Origin: Paratrimastix pyriformis
Taxonomy: Eukaryota > Preaxostyla > Paratrimastigidae
Length of the DNA stretch: 64,000 bases
Assembly (NCBI GenBank): GCA_027972325.1
Contig: JAPMOS010000008.1
Location: 884,504 to 948,503 of the forward strand
Direction: 5' to 3'
Both the position numbers and the translations under genes were made by a program. Shown in pieces: positions 35,485 through 47,700 of this stretch. The first letter of the stretch is position 1. Every line of letters begins with the position of its first letter. Under the pieces are notes generated by a model. The model searched no databases and was not told the origin of the DNA. It worked only from the letters and a program-made list of their open reading frames with translations.

Positions 35485-36382
35485 TGCTGCGTCTGCCCTT
35501 GCTGGGAGGGCTGTTGGGTCTGTGGGTATCCGTCCCCGGCCCCGTCAGTCTGGGGGATGGTGCCAGGGGCTTTCTTGGTGCCCTTCCGGGCCACCGGCTT
35601 GGAGGCGCCGGCCGTCCGGCCCTTGGCCCCCTGGGCAGGAGAAGGGGCGGCCCCCGGGGATGGGGCTCCGCCACCGGACATCCCCACGCCCGCTGCTGGG
35701 GCACCCGTTCGGGCGTGCTTGATGCCCGCCACCCGGACTGGCTGCGGCATCGGCCCCTCCGGGCCGGCCGCCAGGGGCATGGACATGGACATGGACATGG
35801 GCGGCATGGGCGCCGAGACGGGCATGGGCATGGGCGCTGCGACGACAGAGACAAAGGAAAGAAGAAAGAAAATCAGCGCCGGAGGCGAGGAGAAAATAGC
35901 GCCGGAGGCGAGGAGAAAAATGAGCGCCGGAGGCGAGGAGAAGTGCCGATGGAAGGCACGAGGCTCGAGGCTCGAGCCACGGGGGCACAGCCACGCAAAC
36001 GAACCGGCGTTGGTGGCGAGCAACCCGCTGAAATTGGCAAGCAGATCATTGGCCTCGCCTGTCTGCTCGTCCAAGGAATGAAAGTGAAAGACATAAGTGC
36101 CAGCCGACCAGCGCCGGAGCCGGAGCTCCAAAACCCATCGCAAAATTTGGAAATAATGCATCGCTCTGGTTGTATACGTTTGCTTGCTCGAGTTTGGTTA
36201 GCCACACCTGCGAAAAAGGAATAACGATCCAACGACGGCCAAGTGCAGACCCTCTTCAATTCGGCCAGGATGGCTGCGGTGTTTTCATTTGGGGGCTCTT
36301 CGACCTCGATTGACTCGATTGTCTTCTCGACAACTTTCTCGTAAAACTCTTTGACAGAAAACTCCCTCTGGACGGTGGTCAT
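32737..36382 (-). CDS. GTF2A1: Transcription factor IIA large (alpha/beta) subunit
   Basis: TFIIA stabilises TBP on promoters for RNA polymerase II. The N-terminal four-helix-bundle region starts at the ATG at 36382: MTTVQREFSVKEFYEKVVEK, AAILAELKR, then after a GTCTGC intron VWLTKLEQANVYNQS. The linker is low-complexity: proline- and methionine-rich, with glutamine runs (about 35395-35500 on the plus strand) and a long M/G/P tract (about 34440-34980). The C-terminal beta-barrel is split: SWDSYVLCQFDK, a 1.3-kb intron (GTCTCC donor at 34204), then VSRQKTRWKAQLKDGMMHLK and DFVFKKATGEWEW with the stop at 32737. This end is nearly diagnostic for TFIIA. My start uses the second codon of an apparent TTG-ATG pair. 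The divergent neighbour starts 148 bp away. Confidence 0.93.
32860..34204 (-). other. 1.3-kb repeat-filled intron of the TFIIA gene
   Basis: The boundaries come from joining CQFDK to VSRQKTRWK in the C-terminal domain. It is the longest intron I can fix. It contains about six units of an 18-bp GAGAATGACATGTGAGCG repeat (32873-32985), (GGT)n (about 33034-33142), (GT)n (33142-33166) and (CCCGT)n (about 33655-33700), all given on the plus strand. Confidence 0.75.
33034..33166. repeat. (GGT)n then (GT)n microsatellite
   Basis: About 35 GGT triplets pass directly into about 12 GT dinucleotides. The repeat lies within the TFIIA intron. Confidence 0.95.
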
Positions 36383-36530
36383 CAAGTCTTGAAATGAGCC
36401 TCAAGAGCCCTTTGGTCGGAGACGCTCGGCTCGTCGGGTTTGTGCTTTTCTGTTTTTCTTTCCTTCTGACGGCGGGCATAACGGGTTGTTGCCTTTCCCG
36501 TCCCTCATAGATTCGATAATTACCCCGGAA

Positions 36531-39500
36531 ATGGGTGACCGGGTTGCCGAGCTCGAAACCGAAAATGCCGAACTCGCCGATAAGCTGCAAGACCTGTTCG
36601 GCAGGATTGGCTTTTACGGAGTTGCTCTCGATATCAGCGTCGCTGAAAGGATTCTCGCAGAAGAAGAACGACTGACTTATGAGCACAACAGCCTTGTCCT
36701 CGCCGCCCGGGTGGGTTCGCTCGAAGAGCAGATCACGGCCCTGCAAAACGTCCGCGGTTTCCAAGGGAATTTGGACTGCGTTTAGCCTCTATTTTATTTT
36801 CGCAGACGGCCAGGGCGGACCAGGCAGCCCGGGAGCACCAGACCGCCGACCGGGCCATGGAGGCCGCCGCCCTGCGCGAGGCCGCCGAGACGCTGCGGGC
36901 CGAGAACGGCGCCCTGAAGAGCGACCTGGAGGCTGCTCGGCGGGAGGGGGTGCGGCTGAGGGCCGAGGCGGCTGCCCTCCGGTCGGCAGACGCGGCCGCA
37001 CAGGCGGGCTGGTCGCAGGTGGAGGAGCACCTCCGCGAGCGGGTCCGGCTGGAGCTCGACAGGGACGAGGCCCGCTCCCGGTCTGCAGGGTGCAGGGGGT
37101 CCCTGGCAGGGGCCACGGGGCCCTGAGGGATCCAGGAATCTTCGTTGGTGGGGGGCTGGGGGGGCTTGGCGGCCCTTGATTGGCGGCCCTTGATTGGCGG
37201 CTGTCGATTGGCGGCCCTTGATGACGCATCATCGGCTGGGCTGCAGGGTGGCCGAGCTGGAGCGGCAGCTGGAGGGCCTCCAAAAGGATCTGGCCGCCCA
37301 GCGGGGCCAGTGCGAGGCTCTGCGGGCCGAGGGGGCCATTGTCCAGGAGCGCCTGGCCACGGCCGAGTCACTGGCCCGCGAGCTGGGCGCCCGCGACGAG
37401 CCCGGCCCCCAGGACGCCGCCCGTGCCGTGGCCCAGGCCGCCCAGGCCGAGGCCCGGTCCATCTTGGGGCAGGAGCTCCTGGCGGCCTCGACGTGCCAGC
37501 TGGGGCTGCTCATCAACGAGCTTGCCGGCCCGCAGCGACTCCTGGCGGCCGCCGTTCCGCAGCCCTGCAACTCGGCACTGCTGCCCCCCGCCGGCCGCGA
37601 GGCGCCCCGGAGCCCGGCCCTCATGATGCGTGCCCCCTCTTCCGCAAGCCACCCCTCGGGCACAGGGGCCGTTCTGTCGACGGGACTCCACGCCCGGCAT
37701 ATGCGCTCCCTCGTCGCCGACCAGATTGAGGTGCGGCAGCTTCGCCCCCCATCTGTATCCGTATCTGTGGCCACCCATCCCGTCTCCTCACCCAGCACCA
37801 GCCCATCCCTTCATCACATCCGATCCTCTCGTCCTGTCTCGTCACGTCTCCGACATGCAGTGGGCGCGCCAGCTGGGGCTGTACCTCTGCAGCCAGAGCG
37901 CCGCCACCCCGTCGGGCCAGCCGCTTCCAAGCGGCCTCCTCGCGGCCGGTGGGCGGGTCCGCCGCTGCCACGCCCATGCCTCCCAGCACCCGCCCTCCCT
38001 GTCCGCACGGGCTCACTGCCCCCCTACCCGGACCCGGACCCAGACGGACGCGCGGACGGAGTTGGAGCGGATCCTCATCCGCGAGGTGGTCTTCCTGTCC
38101 AACCCCTGCCTCCCACTGGCCGCCCCGGTCCTGCCGCTCAGGTCCGCCCCGCCCCGACCCTGGGGCGCTCGTCGCTACGTGAGCGGGATGGCTGGAGGAC
38201 ATTTGCTGGACGGGCTGGCAGTTGACCGGGACATCCCCCTCCGCTCTCCTCCCCTCCTCTCCTCCCTGCTCTCCCCTCCTCTCCCTTCCCCTTCCCCTTC
38301 CCATCTCTTCCCTTCCTTCCCATCTCTTCCCTTCCCCTTCCCCTTCCCATCACATACCTTCCTTCCCAGCTCTTCCCTTCCCCTTCCCCTTCCCATCACA
38401 TACCTTCCTTGGTTGGGCGCTGTGGGGGGCTGCGTGGCCGCTGGGACGGGGCGGCCGGGCAGCGGGCTGGTGCTGGGCCGGTGCATCATCCAGTGGGGCC
38501 TCATCGGCCGGACCGAGGCCACCCTGGGGGCCCTGCTCCGCCAGCGCAACCAGCAGCGGGCCGTGGCGGCGGGGGGCGGGGGGCGGTCGGGGTCGCTCTC
38601 GGTGCGGGCCCTCTCGGCCTTCGACTCGCTCAAGGCCCTCACTGCCCAGGGCCCCGGCGCGGCCCGGTTCGCCAAATCGGCGGCGCCCGGCGGGGCGGCG
38701 GCATCGGGGACCCCCGGCGGGGCATCGGGGCCTGGGGGCGAGGAGGCCCCCCCGACGACCTTCTTCCTGCGGGACCTCATCGACGCCCTCTGCGCCACCC
38801 TCATGGGCACGGGCCGCGGCCACATCGACACCCAGGCGGGCTGGCTCTGCGACCTGCTCGCCATGACGGCCTACCTGCAGTGGGCCCACCACCCCGCCCT
38901 CCCGCCTTCCCGCGGTCTGATGGCTGCATGCTCCCGCCCGTCCCTTCCCTGTCCCTCCTGCTCCGTCCTCTCACCTCCCTCTTCCCTCCTCCCTCCTCAC
39001 ATTGCTCGGCGCCCGCCTTGGCGTCGTGATCACCTCCTCACCTCGGGTCGGCGCGTCGTCTGATGGTCACCTCGGGTCGGCGCGTCATTCCGCTCCCCAG
39101 GTGGGCCTCATGGCGGGTCGGCAGAGCAGGCCGTGGAAGGTCGGCCCCCACCTCCCGCTTGCCCCCTGGCGGTCCCGGCCCTCCCGCCTCTGATGGCTCA
39201 CGCATCCGCGCCCGCCCACGGCCGGCAGTGTCCCTGCTCAATGTGCCGGCCGCCCTGACCGCCTCGGTGGAGACCTCGGCCCGCCCGCCCGCCGACCCCA
39301 TTGAAGGCCTCTACGCCATCCGGTCGGCTCCCGCCCCCCCCCCCGCCCCGCCCCCCCGCCCCCCGGTTGCCGTGAGGCCGGCATGCGTATGCGTGACCGG
39401 ACGGCTTGTGGCCGGACGAGCCGCGTGGCCTGCAGGCTGACGGAGGTCGGTGGGGCTGGCTGTGGGTGGCCAGGCGGGTGGGCACCCTGGCGGCCCTCAT

Positions 39501-41676
39501 CCCGGCCGGCTCGGGCTCGGGCGGGGCGGGCGGCCTGCCGGACGTCTTCCGGTGGCTGATGGAGTGGCTCTCCTTCCTGCTGGGCCAGACCGTCTTCAAC
39601 ATCGCCTCCGCCCTGTGGAAGGTCCGAGCCCCTCCCCCTCGGATCCCCGTCCGCCCGCTCGGCAGCCTCCCGCTTTGGCCGCGTCGTTTCCTCTTCCTTT
39701 GCCCACTCGACCCCGTCATGCCTCGGCCCTGCCCTGGCCTGCCCTGGCCTGCCCTGGCCTGGCCTGCCCTGGCCTGGCCTGCCCTGACCTGGCCTGCCCT
39801 GGCCTGGCTTTCTGGGTGCAGTACGTGTCGCCCTTCGTGACGAGCGCCCTGATTGCCACGGACGACCTCGTCGGGCTGCCCGTTCGTTCACCCCCCGACC
39901 GGAAGGCCGCCAAAGGCGGGGCCGGGGCCGGGGCCGGGGCCGGGGCCGGGGCCGGGGGAGCATTCAGCGCGGCCGCCCACAGTGGCAGCGGCCAGGCGGG
40001 GGCCGGGGCCCAACAGCCCGGGCAGCAGCACTGCCAGGAGCACTTCCGCCGGACCCTGGCCGAGGCCGTGCACACGCTGCGGGCCATGCGGCTCGAGGAG
40101 CGCCTCATCCAGATCGTCTTCGCACAGGTGCGCCCCCCGCCCGCCCCCTCCGCCCCCCTCCGCCCCCTCCGCCCCCATGCCCCCATGCCCCCATGCCCCC
40201 ATGCCCCATGCCCCCATGCCCCCATGCCCCATGCCCATGCCCCATGCCCGGATGCCCCCATGCCCGGATGCCCCCATGCCCGGATGCCCCCATGCCCCCA
40301 TGCCCCCATGCCCGGATGCCCCATGACCAAGCGGCCCGGGGCGGCTCATCTCACCGGGTCCGGGGGGGCCGTCCATGGCGGGGCAGCTGCTGTCCTTCAT
40401 CAGCACCAAGCTCTTCAACGAGGTCGTGGCCAGCGGGGGCCCTCTGTGCACCGAGGCGACGGGCCTGCAGCTGAAGCTGTTCGTGAGCAGCCTCGAGGAG
40501 TGGGTCGCCCGGGGCATCCCGGCCCCCGCCCAGCGCTCCCCCGGGGGATCCATCCAGCCCAACCCCCTCCATGCGCCCCCCCTGGCCGCCATGACCCCCC
40601 AGGCAAGGTCGGCCGCCCCGGCCCCCCGCTGCCCCGCTGCCGCCTTTCTGACAGCTGCTCCCCGCGAGCTTCCGTCCATCCGTCCGCCCTGACGTTTGGG
40701 TGATGGTCGGTGGGATGTGTGTGGGGTCGCGGTTGTTGGGCCGCGTGGCGGCATTGGCGGGCGGCCTCGGCGTTGGGGCGGGGCGGGGCGGGGCGGGGGC
40801 GCAGGGAGCAGCTGAGCCTGCTGCGGCAGCTGTCGGACGTGCTGGTCATGGGCAAGGCCAGCCTGGGCGAGCCCGCCTACCGGGCCACCGTCTGCCCGCT
40901 CATTCCCTGCTCGGCTCTGCGCCGCATCGTGGACCAGTTCCGCCCCCGCAGCCCCGCGCACGAGTCCCTCATGGCCGAGGTCTGCCCTTCGGCATCGCCT
41001 CCGCCAGCGACACAGCGGCACACAGCGGCGGCACACAGCGGCGGCACACAGCGGCACCCATCGGTTCTCCGCTTGGACGGCGCCCCCCTGTGCAGCTGCG
41101 GGCGGACGGGGACGTGCAAGGCCAGCTGACGGCCGGCTGGGGCTGGGCCAGGACGGGCTGCGGGCGTACGGGGCGGTGGCCATGCGGGAGCGGCTCCGCC
41201 TGAACACCGCCCCCTGGCGCCAGCTCCACCAGGCCCTCGCCCTGGCCGCCCCCGAGGCCCCCGAGGCCCCCGCTGTCCCCGCCGCTGCTCCCGGGCAGGC
41301 GGAAAGCGGGGCACCCGAGGGGACCGTGGCGGTGGGGGTGGCGCTGCCTCTGGACCCCGTGGCGGCCCTGCCGGCCATCTTCGGCGACGCCCGGTTCGCC
41401 TTCCTCCGCAAGTGGGCGCCCTCCCCTCCCTCCCCTCCCTCCCTCCCTCCCTCCCCTCCCTCCCTCCCCCTCCCTCCCTCCCTCCCTCCCTCCCTCCCCT
41501 CCCTCCCTCCCTCCCTCCCTCCCCTCCCCTCCCTCCCTCCCTCCCTCCCCTCCCCTCCCTCCCTCCTCCCTCCCTCCCTCCCTCCCTCCCTCCCCTCCCT
41601 CCCTCCCCTCCCTCCCTCCCCTCCCTCCCCTCCCTCCCCTCCCTCCCCTCCCTCCCTCCCCTCCCCATCCGAATGA
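36531..41676 (+). CDS. Coiled-coil protein with dilute (DIL) domain
   Basis: From the ATG at 36531 (MGDRVAELETENAELADKLQ) the first three exons are coiled coil, the third reading RVAELERQLEGLQKDLAAQR. Later exons match the DIL domain of myosin V tails in order: LILGRCIIQWGL-like VLGRCIIQWGLIGR (about 38473), VFRWLMEWLSFLLGQTVFNI (about 39545), RLEERLIQIVFAQ (about 40089), MAGQLLSFISTKLFNEVVAS (40375), GLQLKLFVSSLEEWVAR (about 40463) and EQLSLLRQLSDVLVM (about 40807). DIL domains bind cargo adaptors. No myosin motor or IQ motif precedes the coiled coil, so this is a tail-only protein unless a motor gene is split elsewhere. Donors include GTCCGC, GTCTGC and GTGCGG. The final exon (about 41170-41410) runs into a CCCT array with an open P/S-rich frame to 41676; the true end is uncertain. 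Confidence 0.7.
40170..40325. repeat. CCCCCATG-type array in the DIL gene
   Basis: Units of GCCCCCATGCCC and GCCCGGATGCCC alternate in an intron between the exons ending IQIVFAQ and starting MAGQLLSF. Confidence 0.85.
41416..41664. repeat. CCCT/CCCTC array at the convergent gene ends
   Basis: About 250 bp of nearly pure CCCT and CCCTC units. It is open in a P/S frame on the plus strand and in a G/R/E frame on the minus strand, so it could extend both convergent genes or be noncoding for both. Confidence 0.9.
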
Positions 41677-41789
41677 CACCGATGGGATCTCTGTGGGCGC
41701 CGGTGCTTTTTGCCGATGCTGAGTTGGGACCGAGGCTGACGGGATGGAGGAGCACGCGAGCGGGAAGGGGTGGATGTGGGTGTGGGTGT

Positions 41790-44700
41790 GGGTGTGGGGT
41801 GGGGTCGGGCGAGGGAAGATGTTCTCGAGGATCTCCCCCAGGGCCGGCCCCGCGGCGGGGCTCTGGGCCCCCAGGGCAGCCACCTCGGCCCCCTCGAGTC
41901 GGTACCCGAACGGCCCCGCCAGCACCTGCCCACCCCACCCCGCCATCGCAAGCCGCCATAGCAATCCGCCATTCCGCCATAGCAATCCACCATTCCGCCA
42001 TAGCAATCCGCCATTCCGCCATAGCAATCCACCATTCCGCCATAGCAATCCGCCATTCCGCCATAGCAATCCGCCATTCCGCAGTGAGGGGCGGCGGCGA
42101 AGAGGGGCAAGGACAGGGGGCGAGGGGCATGGGCATGGGCAGGACCTTGGCGAGGAGGACCCAGTTGGGGGCGGGTCGGCCGGGGGCCAGCAGGGCGAGG
42201 GGCACCACCTGTTCGCTGGTCTGCCCGGCCAGCAGCCTCCCCACCTGGTACCTGCCCGCCCCGCCCCGCCCCGCCCCGCCCCGCCCCGGCCGTGCGGGTG
42301 AGGGAGGAGGCCAAAGGGGCGCCGTCTCGGGATGGCCGCATCCCAAGGGGCATCCAAAAGGGGCATCCAAAAGGGGCATCCAAAAGGGGCATCCAAAAGG
42401 GGCATCCAAAAGGGGCATCCAAAAGGGGCATCCAAAAGGGGCATCCAAAAGGGGCATCCAAAAGGGGCATCCGCCGCATCCCAAGGGGCATCGGCATCCA
42501 AGGGGCGCCACCCCCCGGGGAGGAGCAGCGGCTCCCACAGACCCGTCCATGAAGAAGGTCCCCAGGGCAGCCGCCTCAGGCGGAGCGGCCGTCCCGTAGA
42601 AGGAGGGCCTGCCGCGCCAATAACCAGAGTCAGGGCGCAGGGAGGGCGCAGTGAGCCGGGGCGCAGTGAGCCGGGGCGCAGGGGGGCAGAGGAGGGGCAG
42701 GGAGGGACAGGGGGCACGGGTGATGGCGAGGGGGGACGGACCCGAGGGCTCGTAACCATCGGGCGCAGGTGGGGCTCAGGGCCACCTGAACTCCGGGCTC
42801 CCGACCCGCGCCCGGGGGTGGCGGGCCGCCCAACGCAGGCTGCGGCTGCGGCTGCGGCTGCGGCTGAGGCTGCCGGGTCGATCCGAGGGGCCCCGCGGGG
42901 GCCGGCTGGGCCGAAGGCGCGGACGGTGACGCGGCCGGCGGGCTGCTGCTGCTGCTGGCGGGGCCGTAGAGGAACTGGGGCTGCTGCCTGGGGGGGGCCG
43001 GCCCAGGGGCGCCCGCTAGGACGCGGACGATGGGGCGCTGGGCCCGGGCGCTGGGCAGGTCGCCGTCGGTCCCCGTCTCGCCGTCGGTCTCCTCGGCCCC
43101 CACCCCCACCCCCACCCCCACCCCCGGGGCGGGGCCCTCGTCGCTCTCGGTAGCCGAGGCCTCCTCGCCGCCCCGGTGACCTCCGTGGGGCTGCGAGGGC
43201 CGGCCGGGGGGCCGGTGGTGGGCCACGACCACGCGGACCAGCTGGTGACCAGCCGGCCCGGGTACGGGTGTGGGTGCTGGCGCGGGTGCGGGGAGGAAGC
43301 CGGCCCGCGGCGAGGCGGGTGGGTCTGTGCGACCGGGAGAGGACGGCCGATGGTCGGGCGGAGGGCTCGGGCCGATGCCGCTGCCGCCGCTGGGGTGGGC
43401 GCGGTCCCCATCGTGTGACTCCCTGGGATGGCGGCGGTGGGTGCGTCCGGTCGGCGAGGGGCCCTCGGCGCTCTCGGAGCCAGAGGCAGAGGCAGAGGCG
43501 GAGGCAGAAGCGGAGGGGTCCCGTGTGGGAGATGTGGCGCCGCTGCTGGTGCTGCTCGGGTTTGCATTCGTGGGGCTGCCGGCGCGCTGGTGTCTGTGCG
43601 GGCGGCGGGAACGGCGATGCGAGTGAGGCCGTGCCGTGCCGTGGCTACGATGGCTGCGGTGACCGTGACGGCTGTGGTGGCTGTGGTGGCTGTGGTGACT
43701 GCGGTGACTGCGGTGGCTGCTGGGGCCGTGGCGGTGGTCTCGAGCCGGGGCGGCCTGGGGCTGCGGGGCCTGGGCGGCTGGGCCGGGGGTAGGGAGCTCG
43801 GGTTCGCTCTCGGTGTCCTCGGCCCCCGGGCTGCTCCTCAGCAGGAGCTGCCCAGCAGGGGTGGGGCCCACCGGCTGGGGGACGTCGACCGGCTGGGGGA
43901 CGTCGACCGGCTGGGGGACGTCGACCCATGTGGGCCGCGCCACGGCTGCGGTTGGGGAGGCGACGGATCCACCCCGACCCCACTGGCGCCGCACACGGGC
44001 CTGCGTGGGCTGCGTGGGCTGTGTGGGCTGTGTGGGCTGTGTGGGCTGTGTGGGCTGTGTGGGCTGTGTGGGCTGTGTGGGCAGCGGTGGCTCGGGTGGC
44101 TCAAGGTGAGGCGGATGGGGGGCGGTGGCGAGCCTGGGCGGGAAGAGACCAGCCCACACCCGGGTCCCCGGCAGCCCCGGGGCAGGGGCCGCCTCGGCGG
44201 GTTTGTGTGGTGCCGGGGCCGGGGCGGCCTGAGGCTGCGAGATGGCTGGGGGCTGCTGGCCCACCGCGAGGGCCGCTCGAGGGGGAGGGGCGAAGGAGGG
44301 CGCCCCGGCCCCAGCGGGCAGCTGCCGGTTGGCCGGGATGGAGAGCGGGCTCGCATCGTCCTCCTGGTCTGCGGGGGCGGGGGCGGGGGACGGGGCGAAG
44401 AGGAGCTGCCTCCAGTTGGGCGCCACCCGGATCGCCTCCCGGATCGGCTCCCGGACGTCGACTGGCCCCGAGTCCGAGCCCGCCGCCGCCGGCTGGGCCT
44501 CCGCAGCAGCAGCGACCGGGACCTGGGCTGCCTGGGCTGGGGCCACGGGCGCGGTCGGGCCCCGGGGCGAATGGGCCTGGGCGCCTTCCTCCTGCAGCCC
44601 GGGCCGCCGGTCGGCGGGCAGACGGGGTCCATCGTCCCGCGGCGGCCCCTCGATGACAGGGCCCGGGCCCAGCCAGCCCCCTCCGGCCGGGCCGCCCGAT

Positions 44701-47700
44701 GGCGGCAATGGGGCGCCCCGCCCCGTGGGAAGCGGGGTGCCGCGGGTGAGGGAGAGCGACAGCGAGTCGGTCGAGCCCGCCGTCACCGTGCCGGCCACCC
44801 GGGAGGCTGTCGGAGGAGCCGCGGGGGCCGCAGGTGGCGGAGGGGCGATATCCGGGGCGAGGGGACCCGGGGCCGGCTGGGGCCGCTGGGGGAGCGGAGG
44901 GCGCCGGTCGACGAGATCGATGGGGGGAGGCGCACCTCGCTGCCCGGGCACCTGAGCAGGGGCCGACCCTGGCCCCGCCAAGATGGGTGCCGCGTTCGGA
45001 GAAGGAGGCCCCTCGGCGGCGGGCGCCTTGACGCCAGACGAAGGCGAGGAGGGCGCCGGCTGGCCGGGGGTGCGGAGTGCCTCATCCTCGAGCAGCTGGT
45101 GGCTGTGGCGCTGCTGCTGGTCGCGGCGCCAGTGCCGAATGGCGCGCCGCTCGGTGGCCACCGTGACGGCCGGCCGGCTGCTGCTGCCGGTGGGTGGCGG
45201 AGTGGTGCCTCGGCTCGGGCCTGAGCCGGGGCGGCATCCGCGCGGGTCGTCGTGAGGCGTTGAGCGGGGGCCGCTCGCTGGGGGCCCGGGGGTTCGCCCG
45301 GAGGGGGTCCATGAGCGGGATCGCGCCTGGCCCCCTGTGGCTCCGGCGGGCCCCGTGGGCGGCGCGGCGGCGCCCGGAGCCGAAGGGCTGCCAAACCGCC
45401 TGGCGATGGCCAGCGGCTTCATCGGAGGGGCAGCGGGGCGTGGCGGGGGCCCCGGGCGCTCGGCCGAGAGGGAGCGGGCCCGGCGATAGTGGGCCAGCGC
45501 GTACCCATCGCCCGGGGCGCCGGATGCGGCCTCGGTGCGGGCCGCGAGGCTGGGTGCAGGGGCCCTGGAGAGGCGGCCCGAGCGCCCACTGGCCCGGGTG
45601 GTGGCCGTGGCCCGGGTGGCCAGGGTGGGGCACTCCGAGGCCACCGAGGCGCCATCCCCGTCGCCGGTTCGCACCGGGCGAGGGAGCGGAGGGCGTCCAC
45701 GGGACGCCGAGGGGATTCCCGAGCTCGGCGGTGGCACGGGCAGGCCGGGATGCGGGGCAGAGACGGGGCCCGTCGGGTGGGGCCCAACGGCTGAGCCGGC
45801 CGCGGTGGCTGGGCCGGCGGTGGGAGCGGCAGTGGGAGCGGCGGTGGGAGCGGCGGTGGCGGCCGGCGAGTGGGCGGGGGCGGGGTGGTGGTGGGTCAGG
45901 GCCAGGTCGAGCCGCTCGAGCGAGGCACGCAGGGAGGCCTCCTCGCTGGGGGCACCCCCAATGGCGGCAGGGACGGCTGGCGGCGGACCGGATGGCGAGG
46001 GCGCCCGCGCTGGGGCCAGTCGGCGGAGGGTGGGGATGAGTGAGTATGGGTGGGATGAGTGAGTATGGGTGGGGATGAGTATGGGGATGAGTGGATGGGG
46101 ATGAGTGAGTATGGGTGAGGAACCTGGGGGGCAGGGCGGGGGGGTGGTAAGGCATGGCATACGAGGCGCGGGGGAAGTGAGCGAACCGGTCTTCGTCTTC
46201 ATGGGTCCAGCGAGCATTGCGCTAGCAGGGGCCTTCCCCCGAGGCGGGGCGGGGCCTCGCGAGGGCAATCCGCCAGCCTGGACCCGTCCGACGGATCCCT
46301 GTCCAGGTCCGGCTCTGTGCTGCGGGTGCGGCTGGGGGGCGGGCCGCCTTGACGGGAGCGCGGCTCCTCGGGCAGTAGCAGGTCCGGTAGGCTGTGGCCC
46401 GGCAGGTCCGGTAGGCTGTGACCCGGTAGACAGGGCCGCCGTTGACGGGTGGATGTGCTGGGGCTCGCGGGGCCTGCCTCCTCGGTGCTTGCGGGCGTGG
46501 GGGTTGGGGGATGGCGGGCTGCCGGAGGAGGAGGAGCCCCAGTCGCTGGGCAGCTCATCCAAGGCGCTCGGCCCATTGAGGTCATCCGCGCCCCCATCCG
46601 CGTCCCCATCCGCGTCCCCTGGGCCGCCACGGGGCGAGCGGCCTTTGGCGGGGCCTCGGGACCCCGAACGTGAGTGGACCGAGGGCGGCCGGGACAGCAG
46701 CTCGGAGGCGTGTGAGAGGAGGTCCGAGACGGAGGGGCGCAGCCCGGTGGCGGCGAGGCTGGGCTCGGTCGGCGTCGCGGCGCGCCCTGGGCGACCAGCC
46801 CGGGGGGATGACGTCGCCTGTGGGGGACCCCCGACGGGCTGGGCACGGCCGGGGGCAGGGACCCGAGCGGCGCCGGGTGGGGACGGGCCGGCCAGAGGTG
46901 GGGATGGCCCGGCCGGAGCGGGAGGCGCGGGTGAGGACGAAGCTCGGCCGCCCCGGGAGGGGGCCCGAGCGAGGGCGGCGATCCCAGGCAGCTGCGGGGC
47001 CCGGCCGCTGGTGGGGGTCGCGTGGAGCCCCGCGTGGGCATCGGCGATGAGGGCCCGCCAAAGGGACCGGTCGTCCTCCTTGGTGATCGAGGCAGACAGG
47101 GACACCGACAGGGAAGCGGCCTCTGCCTCTGCCGGCTGCGGCCCCGAGGCTGCCGCCCGACCGGTGGCGGCCGCCCCGCGCCCACGAGGAAGCGCAACGG
47201 GGCTGCCGACAGGGCAGAGGACGGGCGGCGGGGGCGGCCCATCCACGGGCCCCGGCTGAGACCCCGACGAGGAGGCCGCCTGGACTGCCTGGGGGCATTG
47301 GTCGCTCCGGAGGCGGCCCGGGGCCAGCCGGCGCGGGTTCGCCTGCTGGGGGTGCGGCCCCTGGTCGATGCGCGCCTGGGCGGCGGCACGGGCCAGGACC
47401 GACCGCCAGGCCTGCAGATCGGCAGAGGCGGAAGGGTCGAAGCTCTCCCACCTGCGCCCAGCCACCCAGGGCCAACCGATCAGACAGGGGCAGGGGCAGG
47501 GGCGGGGACGGGGGCGGGGGCAGGGACGGGACGAGGCGAGACCATTCCGGTGGAGGCGCACTGCCTCGGGGTAGCGGCAGCGGCAGCGGCGGGCTCCTGA
47601 TCGAGGCGGCCTCCTCGACGAGGGGCGGGCGCCCCATCGGCTGAGGCGGCGTGGGTGCGGGTGCGGGAGGCAGGTCAGGGGCGGCACACGTGATCTTGGG

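Noticed and set aside
42335-42475. CRISPR-like array
   Set aside because: The units are contiguous with no spacers, it lies inside an intron of a eukaryotic gene, and no cas genes are present. The same holds for 51468-51590.
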